The position numbers were made by a program, and so were the translations under genes. Positions 35,549 to 47,299 of a stretch of DNA of 64,000 nucleotides are shown here, in pieces. This DNA is from Pycnopodia helianthoides (taxonomy: Eukaryota > Echinodermata > Asteroidea > Forcipulatida > Asteriidae), in assembly GCA_032158295.1 (NCBI GenBank), contig CM063259.1:11210575-11274574 (forward strand), given 5' to 3'. Numbering within the stretch: position 1 is the stretch's first letter; each line of letters opens with the position of its first letter. The notes under the pieces were generated by a model that searched no databases, was not told the DNA's origin, and saw only the letters and a list, made by a program, of their open reading frames with translations.

Positions 35549-35728
35549 CTACATGGAAGTGCAGTTTTTGATGATGTGCTGGACAGTCTGATCAAAAATA
35601 AAAGAGTTCCCGCAATCACATGCAGTTCTGTCTGTCATCTGCCATTTGTTTAGGTGATAAGCTGTTCTGGCGTGAACGGTCCAGATCCTGTTTTAAAAAG
35701 AGCTGTCCACTGTTGTTGAGGGAGGTAC
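35549..35728 (-). pseudogene. LINE ORF2 C-terminal fragment
   Basis: The minus-strand translation has 'RIWTVHARTAYHLNKWQMTD', then 'TACDCGNSFIFDQTVQHII' and NC, ending in TAG at 35549-35551. The 'RTAYHLNKW...C-x-C...Q...HII..C' pattern is the zinc-finger-like C-terminus of Jockey/RTE-type LINE ORF2 proteins. Only this end remains; a TAA interrupts it upstream near 35690. It abuts the foldback element exactly at its left terminus. Confidence 0.65.
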
Positions 35729-37062
35729 ACTGCAAAAAACTATGGGTATATTTTCACCAACATTTTGACCAATGTTAGGTCTTATATGAACTCACTAAAC
35801 TGTTGGTCAAAATTGTACCCAACAAGTTTGGGTAAACATTTTGACCAACTTATAGGTCAAATAAAATTGCCATAGTGTTGGGAAAAGTCTTAATCAACTT
35901 TGTTGGTTAATTTTTCTAACCAATTGTTGGGTAGAAAATTGTGTATAACAGTTGGGTAATTGGTAAATATTACTTGACTTAGTGTTGTTTTTTATGAGCA
36001 AAAGTTGGTCAATATTTATTGTGTTATCCAACAAATGGTGAATATAATTAACCGTTTGATTCACAGTTCCTGCGATATGTCGTACGTCCATGCATCAAAA
36101 CGATTTTGTTTCCCACATTGGCGAGTGGTGGCGAGCTGTGCCCTTGGCGTCTCTCTCAAAAACGTGGGGTTGCCCAGTGATTTATAGATGCTTTTGAAGG
36201 TTAGTTTTTAACTAAACAATGTTTGTTTTCTGTTTAGTAGTACACAGTCGTGACAGTTGCAGTGCAAGCAATGCAGTGGTAGTGCCATTCGTGTATTGTT
36301 GTTTTACATACACATACATATACACCCAAAAAAAACATACACACATACGCTGCTTCGTTGCATGTCTATATACTACAACGCACTGCCTGCACGATGTTTG
36401 TAACATTACAATATAATGTACACGAATGGCATGATAAAACTGAAACTAATTCAATGGCAGTAGCACTGTGTTGCTTGCTCTGCCACTTTCACGACTGTGT
36501 ACATTTAAATAGGAAACAACACTTCATAATTAGTTAAAAACTAACCTTCAAAAGGTTTTAAAACCACTGGACAACCCCTCTCGTTTAAGAGAGAGGACAC
36601 GGCCACAGCCACTCCTCCACTCGCCATGTTGGAAATAATCGTTTTGATGCTTTTACGCATGCACGTCGTACGGCGTTTCGCGGGAACAATGCCCAGATGT
36701 TGCGCAAAACTTGCCCAGTTGTTGGGCAAATCTTTGATCGAAGTGCTTATAATCGGGTAAATTTGCCCAACTAATGTGCATCATTTTCACCAACAGTTAA
36801 ATTGATTAATTCAAACTACGAAAAAGTTGCCCAACAATAGGACAACAGTTTAACCAAGAGTTATGATGCATTCAGATTATGAAATATTTGCCCAACATTT
36901 GCCCAACTTTTATTTCACTTCTTGTACAAAAAAAGGGGGCAAACATTTGTTTGCCCAACAACAACAATTTGTTGCTTTTGTTGGGCAATTATTGACCAAT
37001 AATTGTGAAAATTACTTTGCCCAACAAAACGTGTCACATGATTTGACCAACGTTTTTGCAGT
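35729..37062. mobile_element. 1.33-kb foldback element with ACTGCAAAAA termini
   Basis: Terminal inverted repeats 'actgcaaaaaac' (35729) and its complement 'cgtttttgcagt' (37051-37062). Inward, the arms stay complementary with gaps: 'gtacgtccatgcatcaaaac' (about 36080) against 'gttttgatgcttttacgcat' (about 36640); 'agtacacagtcgtgacag' (36239) against 'cacgactgtgtac' (36490). The outer thirds are filled with 'ttgggcaa', 'ttgaccaa' and 'gttggtcaa' words. No transposase. It separates the LINE fragment from a minus-strand open region. Confidence 0.75.
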
Positions 37063-37074
37063 TTAGAAACCTGG

Positions 37075-37711
37075 GACCTCTTCAGTGGGATCCTTGACAA
37101 TTCTTTGTAGGCAGCATAGACATTTGCCCAGAAATTTTGAAATTTCCATCCTCCAGTGTATCTATGGTACACCAGAAGGTTGTTTTGAGGTTTAAGGCGT
37201 ATTACTCTCTCTTCAAAATATTCAAGTCCTTGTGCAAAGGCAGGTCTGAGTTTGCTTCCTGTGTATGCCAGGTGTATTGACAGGAGATATGAAGAGTACC
37301 CCAAAAGTTCAGGATACTGCCACTTGTTTGGTATGGCAGCTCTCAACCCATATTGATTCATACAAATCATTACATGTGGAGTACACCGGGACAATACTTT
37401 CAGTGTGTAGAGTGTGAGCACTTGATCCCTAATTAGGGCCTGCTAACTTGTTTGGATGCCTTTTTCCGGTGTTCCTTGTATGTGAAACACCAAGAATTTC
37501 CAAGAATCTTTGGAAATTGCTCGTGTTTGACTGGTTTGCCACAAAATTAGACTTGAATAGGCGTTCTGTCCTAGCCAAACAGCTGAAAAGATGAAAAAGC
37601 AGTAACCATGTTCTTGGAAGGATTTTGGCGGAGGCACCAGTAGGAGATGGGTAGGGCTCTGCGTATTTTTGTATTGGTGGTAGCTAATTTGCATAACTCT
37701 ATTTCCAATAC
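37075..37711 (-). other. Minus-strand open region with one TAG, unrecognised
   Basis: From 37711 down to the foldback edge one frame is open except for a single TAG at 37443-37445. After it, words like 'CMNQYGLRAAIPNKWQYPEL' and 'LLVYHRYTGGWKFQNFWANV' look protein-like and are rich in W/Y. I recognise no family. It may be a piece of the neighbouring paralogue's next exon plus intron, or a mobile-element ORF. Confidence 0.3.
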
Positions 37712-38661
37712 CTGGTTCATTTCGCCGTTCCAATGATAGATTCAAGATTAGATTATCTCTAGAGTGGATGTAATACTGTGGCTCAGGGGGAGTGACATCA
37801 ACCACAAACCCATCAGAGAGGACTCGGTCTGACGCTCTACCAGCTGCATCAATGGCCGACGCTATGGAGTAGTACCTGATACCTGGTGATACGTGGAGCA
37901 GCAATATAAAAACAAGGTTCAATTGAATCGTAACTTAAGTCTTGATCGTGATCACCAATGATCGAGTACAAGTCTGGAAAATCAATTTTGGTGTTTATTC
38001 CGCAAAATTGTGTATTAATAGTCAACATTGTCATTATTTGTTCGACCAAAGTCGTACAAAAATACAGCAAAGTTATATGAAACAACAAAAAACATTATGT
38101 TTAAATGAATGTAGCTACAAGTGTTAGTGAAAGAAGAGGCCACCATAATGTACACGTGTACATGTACCTGCAAGTCAACATCTTAACGACAACATACAAA
38201 CACGATAAGTGGGACAGGGGTTAACAAGTAGCAACAATCACTATTACCCACAGGTATGTACGATAAACCTGCATATTATATTAAAACATCCTTATATGTA
38301 AGTAAAAAAAATAACACAATAATGATAATAATTAAAAGCAGGAGAACTGACCCCTGTCTAAACAATACACAATAAAAAGATGACAATTTAAAAAAGCACG
38401 ATTTTGTGAAAGAGATTGCACACTAGAATAAGAATGAAGGAAAAATAAATTTTAAATACAATATTTGAAATCTTAAATCAAAACATTCATTACAAAAATG
38501 AAAAAAAAAAGTTCAGGTAATTGGCGAGCCTATACCTCATGTAAGGGGTACAGACAGAGTCGTTGATGCCGAAAGCTGCATCCCAACGTCGGTACATGGG
38601 AGGACATCATCATCTGTGGGGTCCGGAGTTCGTCCAACGCACCCCTCATGGAGAATGCAGT
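37712..38661 (-). pseudogene. Two exons of a broken paralogue of the giant FN3-like gene
   Basis: Exon x: 38536-38661 on the minus strand, phase 1/1, reading 'CILHEGCVGRTPDPTDDD' and 'DVGMQLSASTTLSVPLT'. It ends in a TGA codon straddling the expected GAG|GTATAG donor region. Exon y: 37712-37882, phase 1, reading 'GIRYYSIASAIDAAGRASDR' and 'LSDGFVVDVTPPEP', the second half of the same FN3-like repeat. The domain type, exon pattern and phases match the large gene on the opposite strand. No further exons are found at either side, so it is a relic or a gene piece. Confidence 0.6.
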
Positions 38662-38865
38662 CTTTTAATGTTTGGTAAGTTGGTGAGATATCAATATTGG
38701 CTTGTTATACGGTAAAATATATCATACTGAAACTAGGAAAAACCGTAACTCTTACCCAAAAAAAATTAAAATGGGAAAGCACAACATTGTCTAAGAGAGT
38801 AGCATTAAAATTTATAATCGACTCGTATGGTATCAATTGTATTGAACTATGACATTGATGAGTGG

Positions 38866-39207
38866 TTAAAGGTATTGTACACTTTTGGTAACAGCTCAAA
38901 ATCAGTGTCCACATTTTGTGAGATTAAACATATGCATGAACAAACAAACCTGTGAAAGTTTGGGCTCAATTGGTAATCAAGGTCACGAGAAAATAGGGAA
39001 AAGAGATCTTATGTGTTTTCTGTTTTTTCAAATTATCGCGCGCGATAATTAACATTGTTTTACTCGTTTCTCAGAAACGATAACATTTTAGGCAGAAATA
39101 TTTTAAGGAACCCTTTCAACCATTACTTACTTTAAATCATGTAAGTTATGTGTGAATCTGTGAACGTTGTGTTTTTCGATCTTACCAATAGTGTACAGGG
39201 CCTTTAA
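38866..39207. mobile_element. MITE family A copy 2 (complete)
   Basis: 342 bp from TTAA to TTAA. The termini are inverted repeats 'ttaaaggtattgtacac' and 'gtgtacagggcctttaa'. It includes 'tcacgagaaaatagggaaaa' and the palindrome 'ttatcgcgcgcgataa'. The TTAA duplication would fit a piggyBac-type donor, but that is inference. Confidence 0.8.
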
Positions 39208-40772
39208 ACCAAAAAGAAAGGTAGCAAGTACACAGCAACAACCCAAGGTGGAAATATTGAATTGCCATCAGTCTTCACATTGCTGCACAATTTGTTTATT
39301 AACCGTATTAAATTGTACTTTTTGCCTCACGCTAGCTTAATGTATCACGATCGGTTGGTCAATTTTGTTTTAATAGATAACGATGAATCAATGACCGCTT
39401 AAGGTTAACATCCCAGTATGCAAATTTTTAGGCGGGAAATAGCAAGTACTAACTCGTCGATAGTATATTAATTTGAGGGAATTAGTCGTCCGATGACAGT
39501 TTTTTTTTACCTGTTTTCTATAAGCCTTTATATAATAAATTCTTTAAACATCAAAAGTTCAAAGTCCATTTTTTTCTTGCTAAATATCATTACAAAATTC
39601 AAGATATTAAACTTTAAAATGTGTAGCTATGACTGTATAAAACCATTGAGGTTTTCTACCTCCATGATAAAACCTGCTTCCCATGTAAGAAAACTGTTTC
39701 AAGCATCAGGTAAAAAGTCAATAATCAATCGACTATAGGCTAATAAGCATACGTTGGGTTTTATACTGCATTTTCTCTCACCCTGAAACTAAAATTATCA
39801 TATACCTCAACGTGCTACATTACCGTGGTCAGTTATCAAGGATAGCAATTACACACCAGACCCAAGAAGAGAGTCTCTGGCTATAATTGGCAAGTGGTTT
39901 CATTGGTAGATTTTGATCAAGGCCTCTCTTTTTTATATAGTAACCGGTATACGGTCGCTTTCAGCTTTGATGTAATTTACTAAATTCAACCAAACAAAAA
40001 CTAGTTTAAAGGGATAATCGTTTTACTGAAAAAATTTGTACTCTGGAAAAAATAAAAAGTAAAATCAACCAATGTACATACAATTAAATAGTGTTTTTTC
40101 CAATTTTGTTTTTGTCTTAAATGTTTAAAGGCCATGCGAAGAACACAGTTATTCGGACATGAGCCTCTAATATTGTGTCATGCACTTGGGTTTTGTCAAA
40201 CTTTGTCATGCTGTCACCCAGTCGAAATACTACAAAGAAAAATACCAATTGCCCACGTCTAACCGCAGTTGGTTTTGTACCAAGTGCTGGTGTCGAAATT
40301 TTTCTAAAATTACCATCGATCTGTTGAAAAAAATGTTTCCTTAAAAGCGATGTAAAGTTTGGTCTCTTTTCGTCAATCCTGGTCATGTCACTTTATTAAC
40401 ACATCGCAAAGATGTTTATTTTTTTGACAATAGACGAAGGTTTTTTTCGTTGACATTCGTCCATGTCTATTAAATATCGTGTGATAACAAAAGGGGAGGC
40501 AACAAAGAAGCAAGCAAACAGACACCCCGACAAACACGAAAAGCGTCAGATAAAACGATTGTTCAAGTGAAACACGGTGATGTTTGTACCTTTAAGTACA
40601 ATTAGTACGCAAGCCGCCCCTGGCCTTCTTTTCCATTTTAAATGCAAGCACTCGATAATCGTAGCAAGGAGTGGTTCAGTTGATTTCAGTGTGGGGTCTG
40701 TAGTATACATGATTCTCTTTGCGTGAGAATCTAAACGATATCTGAATAATTTACAGCAAACACAGGGGGAAA
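39208..40772. other. Upstream region of the ApeC gene; nothing recognised
   Basis: AT-rich, no repeat or open frame that I can support. A TTTACAG at 40750-40756 just before the ATG could be the acceptor for a 5' UTR exon. No clear TATA box was identified. Confidence 0.4.
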
Positions 40773-42708
40773 ATGGTGGGTTGCTTTTTGAGTCTCGTTT
40801 TTCGTTTAATACTTGTGACAATAACCGTGTCAAATGGCACATTTGAAGGGTTGGTAAAGCATCCCATTTGGTGTGTCATTGTTGATTTCGCCTTGACCGG
40901 AAATGTATACAAGAACGAAACATTCGCAACCCAGACGATCTGCAAAAGAGCATGTCAGACCGATCCGAAATGCGTCTCTATGAATTTCCAACTGAGAAGA
41001 GGCCAGTGTGAGTTGAGCAGTGCTAACCACGACAACTGCTCTGGTGGATTGAGTGAAAGGAAAGGCTGGATTTACGCCTACAATTCACAACAGGTAATTT
41101 AAAGTGTTGAAATAATAAACAATTGTTTTTTTAAATATGTGCGATAGCAATTACAGTATTTTGGTGACCAGTCTGCCAACATTTCAGTTCATGACATTGT
41201 GTTCACGTCAAAATTAGCGTATAAATCGAATGGCGTCAAACTTATTGTGTGTGATGTCTCTTTGAAATTATTGGCCAATGATGTTTAGACCCGCTGTACA
41301 CCAAGGAATGCTTATACTAGCACATTTGGAATTTTCCTTGACAGTCGCAATCTCTTTCATTCTCTGCAAACAGGAACATACATGTGCTGGAGCTGGTTTA
41401 GACAAGGCGCAAGACTTTAAAAGAGAAGGTCAGTTTTGGGTTTTGTTTTTTTTTTACTTTAAAATTGTGTTCAGTAATGAAGCATCGTCTACTCCCTAAC
41501 AACGTTACCATTAACAAATTAGACACTTTTTTCAAAGAATATATTGAATAGGTAATTAATTTTCAGGTTTTACTCTTGTGACAGAACGTATATTTTGGCC
41601 TTCTGGTGTTTACGGTTTACCAATGCCTACAAGTGGTTGCCCGAACAATGCAAGCTTCATCTGGCAAACTGGTTCCCGTTATCAAGACACGGAGAACTCA
41701 TGATCAAATAATTACTGGAACCCATCCACTGGTATCCACCTCCTTGGACCGTATGGGAAGAACGACACTACACAGAACTTCTGTATGAAGACAAGTGATC
41801 ACATGGACAAGGCAGACGGTGACTGGCCCCAGGGGAGATACTGTGTGTTCAAGTACGGACAAAACTGTTCTCGAAGTAAGGCTTGCTTTTTTAAACATAA
41901 TTCTAATTACAGTCATGTCTGGTCAGATTACTGCAATAGTTGTATTTGAGGTAACCGGCAATAACACTGGTAATCTTCCTTAAGGATGACGCATTCAGGA
42001 CTGGAGGGGGATAAAGAAACTAAAATTGGTAAAAAAAATATAAATAAATAAATAAATTGTGCGTATAGGAAGCTACATTAAAAAAGCATCCTCTTCCCCC
42101 AGGTTGTTCCCGGTAGAAAATACACAAGATTGTAGGTTAAGAATACATGTAACTCTGTTTTAATAGCAACTCCTTATAGGAATATCCCAAATTTCCCTAC
42201 TGGTGCGCAGTTCTCTTGGTCCAAAGACGATCTGTACTTATTACATATACTTACCTGTCCAATTATTATTTTAATTATAATATGACAGCATGGATCTTGT
42301 TTGATCCTTTTGACAGTGATGTCCTCTGGTTTCATCTTTTGGGATGATGAGAACGATAACAACAGAAACGAAGTACAAGGCACCATACCATCAGGAGTGT
42401 ACGACCAGGATACCCGTATCGAGTACTGCTGCGTGACCGGTGGTGACGTATCCCAGCCGATCAGCTTGCCTACTCAAAATCCTTTCTACCTGTTCCCATA
42501 TAACTCGGAGCAGTGTCAGGGTGTCCAAGGCATGACAGCGACTGAGGAGTATTTTCAATGGGACGAGCAAGACTACCCAACAAATAATCCGGACAAAGTT
42601 GGTGGGACTCATCCGTATCGTACCCTGAAACCAAGTTCGATCGTAGCCGCGAACAACAGCATCGTATACTACTGTCACTACGAAGCCATCGATACCTTTA
42701 CTCGTTAA
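40773..42708 (+). CDS. Secreted PAN/apple-ApeC (apextrin-type) protein, with in-frame TGA
   Basis: Exons 40773-41093, 41374-41428, 41567-41875 and 42317-42708; phases 0, 1, 1 agree; about 359 codons. Exon 1: ATG in good context, hydrophobic signal peptide (CFLSLVFRLILVTITV), then a PAN/apple-like domain (ETFATQTICKRACQTDPKC, CELSSANHDNC). Exons 3-4: ApeC domain, starting 'WPSGVYGLPMPTSGCP' and ending 'NNSIVYYCHYEAIDTF', with the typical 'CVFKYG', 'FIFWDDE' and 'YCCVTGG' blocks. ApeC proteins of amphioxus are reported to bind bacterial peptidoglycan, so an extracellular defence role is likely. Exon 3 has an in-frame TGA at 41701-41703 (after QDTENS), where a Trp codon would fit. So it is an interrupted allele, a pseudogene or an error. 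Confidence 0.85.
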
Positions 42709-43166
42709 AAAATGAAACCAAACCTGTTTTAACAGTGGGTAGCCTGATATAAATGTTTTTACTCGACATTTTCCTAAAAAGGCTTTCACCTCATTGTTTA
42801 CCTCGTCAGTGCTGAATTTATGGGTCAAGCAATGTCTCACTGTTGGAATATAGATAATGGTACTTGTTTTTAAGTGTAGAAGCGAAATGTTGTGTTTTAA
42901 ATCCTAACATATAACATATTATTGATGTAAATACTGCTCATCTTCGATGGTTATCGTCACCGAGGCCACAATCTGACACAAACGTAGATATCAGTAAAAA
43001 GAAGCAATCGGAGAAAACGCCGCTTAGAGTTGAACGCTTTTAAAAATCAAGCAGTCCTATAAAATGTCATGTTATTTTCAGCTAGTTTTCTTACAGTGGA
43101 GACTTGATGCTTTGAACTTCATCATCTACTGTGCTTTTGACTGCTTTTCGTCCTAAATTAGTAAAA

Positions 43167-43172
43167 AATAAA
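43167..43172 (+). promoter_or_regulatory. Candidate poly(A) signal AATAAA of the ApeC gene
   Basis: AATAAA about 460 bp after the stop, followed within 15-20 bp by a T/G-rich run (tgtttgtgtc). It implies a 3' UTR of roughly 42709-43190. Confidence 0.5.
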
Positions 43173-43620
43173 GTAAGAAATGTTTGTGTCAGTTCGCGGC
43201 GTCGAAAACTAACGCCAACATACATTTTTCATTTTCACGAACTGACACCATCCAATACATACAATGCATGTGTGTTAGTTCCTGAAAAAATGTAGGTCAG
43301 TGCGCGCAAAACAGACAAGGTCGTGTCAATTCGTGGAAACGTTTTTTTGTTCCACTTTTGAGGCTGGTGTGCGTCGTGTGTTGCAGGGGTAAAATGAACT
43401 TGGGTGTCGGTTTGTGGCGACGAACATTGTTAGGTTGCACAGTTGCAAGTCGTAATAAAAAAGTAAAGCTAATGAAGCCTTGTAATTCCATGAAATTGTC
43501 GGTTCCGATGATCATCGTTTAAATAATTGTGTTTAAAAAAAAAAAAAAGGGGGTGTTTCTTAACACTGTGTCAGCTACTGGCGTCGGTGTAGATTTGACG
43601 CAAGGCGGACTTTCGTTGAG

Positions 43621-44214
43621 TCAATTTGAAGCCTGGACCCACCCTCCTCAGAAGTCGCAAAATATCGACGCCGTTTCGACGTCGAAGCCTGAGGTTAATA
43701 ATTTGTTGTTATAGTGAAGCCGTAATGTTCTTTCTTAATAATTGGGTGAAGCGTTACCTATAAACTTTATGAAAAAGGTGAAGCGTAGACGAGACTTATT
43801 TGTGTTTGGTTATGTGACATCGAATCCACTAATCCAATTTTTGAAGTTTGCCCACACAAATACACACAATCTAACATCGCGCACCCCACACCACCTTGCA
43901 AACTGTATCCTGACGTGTGTTCCACTTGTGCAAACGTTGCCAAGGTTGCGCACGTTTGCCACCGACCTCATTTCGAGTGGAACGAGTTGTGCGCCGCAAA
44001 CGTTGGCGTAGGTTAGCAACTAGGCGAACTAGACTGGTCCCCTGTCCTTATCAGCAAGGAAAGGCGTCAGATGTTCAGGCTTTAAGCGATCGCAAAAAAC
44101 TGAAAAAGTGAAGGGTTCACCTATGGAAATAATTCAAAGGGTGAAGCCTGGACTAATTGGCTCGGGTGAAGACAGGTGATGACGTGAGGAGGGTGGGTTC
44201 AGGCTTCAAATTGA
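43621..44214. mobile_element. 594-bp non-autonomous DNA element with 30-bp terminal inverted repeats
   Basis: The left terminus 43621-43650 and right terminus 44185-44214 are inverted repeats matching at 29 of 30 positions (start 'tcaatttgaagcctg', end 'cctcctca'). The internal sequence contains several 'gtgaagc' words and no transposase. High terminal identity suggests recent activity. No clear target duplication seen. Confidence 0.75.
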
Positions 44215-44476
44215 CGCCTGCATAAATAATCCACTGCATGCACTCCAAATTAACATTGCGGCTTTATTTCACCGACCTAATTATTGACTGGCGAACATGT
44301 CTTTGTTGCTTCTTTTTTTTTACGAAAAAAGGGATAAATTTTAACAATCTCTGACAAACAAAATAAATAAGATTGTATTTTGTTTACTTAAGCACACCTA
44401 AACAAGCTGGCAACCGTCTTGAAAAATAGCCCTGCTGGCTGAATTGAAAAATAAGTCGGGCTGCCTTTTTTGAAGG

Positions 44477-44508
<32 letters not shown>

Positions 44509-44944
44509 TCCTCCCTTTTTTTACAGGCGGGAAGCTGAACATGTTTTCTTGGTGTATTTTGCTCTACCACTCTAAACACAACCGTTGTACAGCGTTCCTT
44601 CACCAACAGTCGCAATTTTCAAAACACACACTTGTATGGCAGAGTTTCCGAAGCAGTCTTGAATATTTATCAATTTTGTTCGGTCAAAGTTAGGACTTAT
44701 TATACATATGTTGAATGCTGCCAACTCATTGGCTACTATCCAAAATCGTGGCTTTTAGCCTTGTTTGGGCAAACATGCCTAAAATAAAAGTTTAAAAAGC
44801 TAATTGTTTTGCTAAATATTTTTAATATAGCATCTCAATACTTCAATTTTGCCGTTCACCTGTTTCACGCTGTCAAGCCTTTTTTTCCCCTTCAACTTGT
44901 TGTTGTTACAAAAATATCAAAATATATCAAGATATCAAAATATC
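44215..44944. other. Intergenic, A/T homopolymers only
   Basis: An A run of about 30 near 44476-44503 and several T runs. No supported feature. Confidence 0.4.
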
Positions 44945-45825
44945 AGGCCCTGTATACACTATTGATAAGATCGAAAAACACAAATGTTCACAGATTTACA
45001 CATAACATCAACATCCAGACTTCAGAGAATCTTGCATAATGCCCCTCGAGTTCTGGTAAAAATCAAGAAGCACGAACACATTACCCCTATCCTGAAAGAT
45101 CTCCACTGGCTCCCGGTACCAAAACGAATTAAATACAAAGTCCTCACACTCGTCTTTAAAGCACTTCACGACTTAGCACCCGCCTACATCAAAGATCTTC
45201 TTCAAATAAGGCACTGTCATTACCCTCTCCGTTCTGCTGCCTTAACCCGACTCGTTGTACCGAAATCTCGTACCACCCCACTATGGCGACCGTGCATTTT
45301 CTCACATTGCACCAGTCTTATGGAACAAGGTACCTAGCGACATCAGAAACACTCACTCTCTCAACACATTTCAAACTGATATCAAGAAACTTCTGTTTAC
45401 TGCAAGTTATTAACATTCCTGTTTGGTGTAATTATTCTTTAGAGAGCTTGATATTTTGTAGTAATTTTTCTGTAGCGCCTTGAGTAATTTTTTATTAGAA
45501 AGTGCGCTTTATAAGTTTGTATTATTATTATTTTTATTATTATTTAACGTAAGAAATGGTAGAAAGGGTTCCTTAAAATGTTTTTGCCTAAAATGCTATC
45601 GTTAATGAGAAATAAGTAAAACAATAGTCTTTATCAGGCGTAATAAAAACTCGACGTTTGAAAAAAACAGGAAACACATAAGGTCTCTTTTTCACTATTT
45701 TTTCGTGACCTCGATGACCAATTGAGCTCAAACTTTCACAGGTTTGTTTGTTCATGCATATGTTGAATCACACAAAATGTGGACACTGATTTTGAGTTGT
45801 TACCAAAAGTATACAATACCTTTAA
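44945..45825. mobile_element. MITE family A copy 3, split by a LINE fragment
   Basis: The left part 44945-45003 and right part 45546-45825 correspond to the complete copy at 38866-39207; the right edge keeps TTAA (45822-45825). The interruption is the LINE 3' end at 45004-45545, inserted where the uninterrupted copy reads 'cacataactta'. Confidence 0.7.
45004..45545 (+). pseudogene. LINE 3' end (CR1/L2-like), inserted in MITE A
   Basis: The open stretch reads 'LQRILHNAPRVLVKIKKHEH', 'ITPILKDLHWLPVPKRIKYK' and 'ALHDLAPAYIKDLLQ', the conserved region after the RT domain in CR1/L2-type elements, here nearly intact for about 95 codons before a shift near 45290. It ends in 'gcgctttataagtttgt(att)n'. 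Strongly 5'-truncated, as usual for target-primed insertions. Confidence 0.8.
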
Positions 45826-46312
45826 ATTACCCCCTACCCCTTTCGCAAACAGTGTGGTGTGAAGTTTCTACCATTGTATGTAACATGTTCATGTACTTGG
45901 GCGTTGTAATTCTCAGTAACAACCATAGCCGTGATTAACTTAATTTCTCAACACGTTGGTACAGAAGTCAACGACAAACTTGGTTGAGTCCATTCTCTTC
46001 TAGGAAGTCTTTCTCAGAAATCTTTCCGCTAAGAACATCATTTAAGATTGTTCTTCCATTTTGCATGAGATTCCGAGATATCAGACATAATTTTGTTATT
46101 GAACAAAAAATTACTTTGCAAACATGTAATAATCCCCCACAAGGACAGTGACTTTTCCCAAAAGATTTGGGTGACTGTTTCACGTATGATAATGTGCATT
46201 GCATGAAAGCAAGGGGAAATCTTGGGCTTCGTTATGCAAATTAATCCAGAGTTGTCTGTAGTGCATTAAATGTGTGTGTTACACACTGAAGAAAAAAGGG
46301 GGAAACGTCAAA

Positions 46313-46392
46313 ATGGCTTTGCGCAGTGTTCTCGCCAAAACATCCAGTTTTCACCACAATTTCGGGGTCACAGCTACCATGAAAGTTCAAGG
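46313..46392 (+). CDS. Orphan first-exon candidate, mitochondrial-presequence-like
   Basis: ATG with an A at -3 and G at +4 (tcaaaATGG), 26 codons reading 'MALRSVLAKTSSFHHNFG' and 'VTATMKVQ', then a strong donor GG|GTAAGT. Few acidic residues, with Arg, Lys, Ser and hydrophobic residues alternating, as in mitochondrial targeting peptides. No partner exon in phase 2 was found downstream, so it may be the start of a gene with very long introns, or chance. Confidence 0.35.
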
Positions 46393-46984
46393 GTAAGTCG
46401 AAGCGATCTTTGTGCCTCGTATAGGCCTAATAATAATTTAAATGCTTTAAACGCAAAGTTTGGAAGTTTTAAAGCCCCGCATGACATGTGCAGACGACAT
46501 TATTCATCGACTTATTGGTGATAATAATTGTTTAAAAAACTGTTATGTTTTGAATTGATTCAAGTGAAAGGAGAATGTGATTTGAAGAGGTAATAGTTGC
46601 CCAAATTATTAAAAGGTTCCCTTATTATTTAGGGTAATGGAAACATACAGAGGTTTGTGACCAAAGCAAAAGTTTGTACGCACTGTCAGCCATGTTGGCA
46701 GTGTTGGGTACCAGCCTCAATGCCAACGCGCTGTCCTTCTGCATGCACACCGTACCATAGAGTGACGCACGCATGAACTTGACGTGGCTGTCCGTGTTTT
46801 GATAACGATATGGCTCTGCTTAATAACTTCATTGCCCTGCTTACCGTAAAAAAACAAATTCGGTGCTTAAGCCACGTTACACACAAATTGTTGATCGTCC
46901 TTTTGGGGGAGGGAGGGCGGTTTTTATTTATTTTTTTTTATTTTTTTTATTTATAAAAGCACATGTAAATTGCACGAAGTTTTG

Positions 46985-47240
46985 TGTGACTAGTCGAAAA
47001 GTGCAGCGCACATGGAATTACTCGACAGGAGACCAACCATGGCAACATTTTGTTTGTTTTGTACCACACGTTACGTTACGCCTCGGCCCCATAGCCAACA
47101 TGTGGTAGGAAACTAAATTACACCCCGCAAGAACCGGGTTTTGATCTTGCGGGCTGGATGCGCCTACAATAGGCATTTTGCGCGAGAAAATCCACACAAC
47201 AGCGGTACGGGGATATAAAATCACGAATGGTTGACTGTGG
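46985..47240. repeat. Dispersed repeat, copy 1 (direct copy at about 47570-47700)
   Basis: 'gtgcagcgcacatggaattactcgacaggagaccaacc' and the similar 'gtgcagtgcacttggaatta' block near 47575 share about 120 bp with gaps, in the same orientation, around the repeat at 47300-47570. Confidence 0.5.
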
Positions 47241-47299
47241 ACAACATGAAAACACGTGAAAGTTGCACAAAGTTAAGTGTGCTATAGTCTGGTTCCCTG

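Noticed and set aside
36915..37062. Extension of the minus-strand open frame into the foldback element
   Set aside because: The frame crosses the element border at 37062 and then reads repeat words, so it is not one gene.
42391..42840. 149-codon minus-strand open frame
   Set aside because: Antisense shadow of the ApeC last exon; the same shadow appears at 53915-54250 over the second copy.
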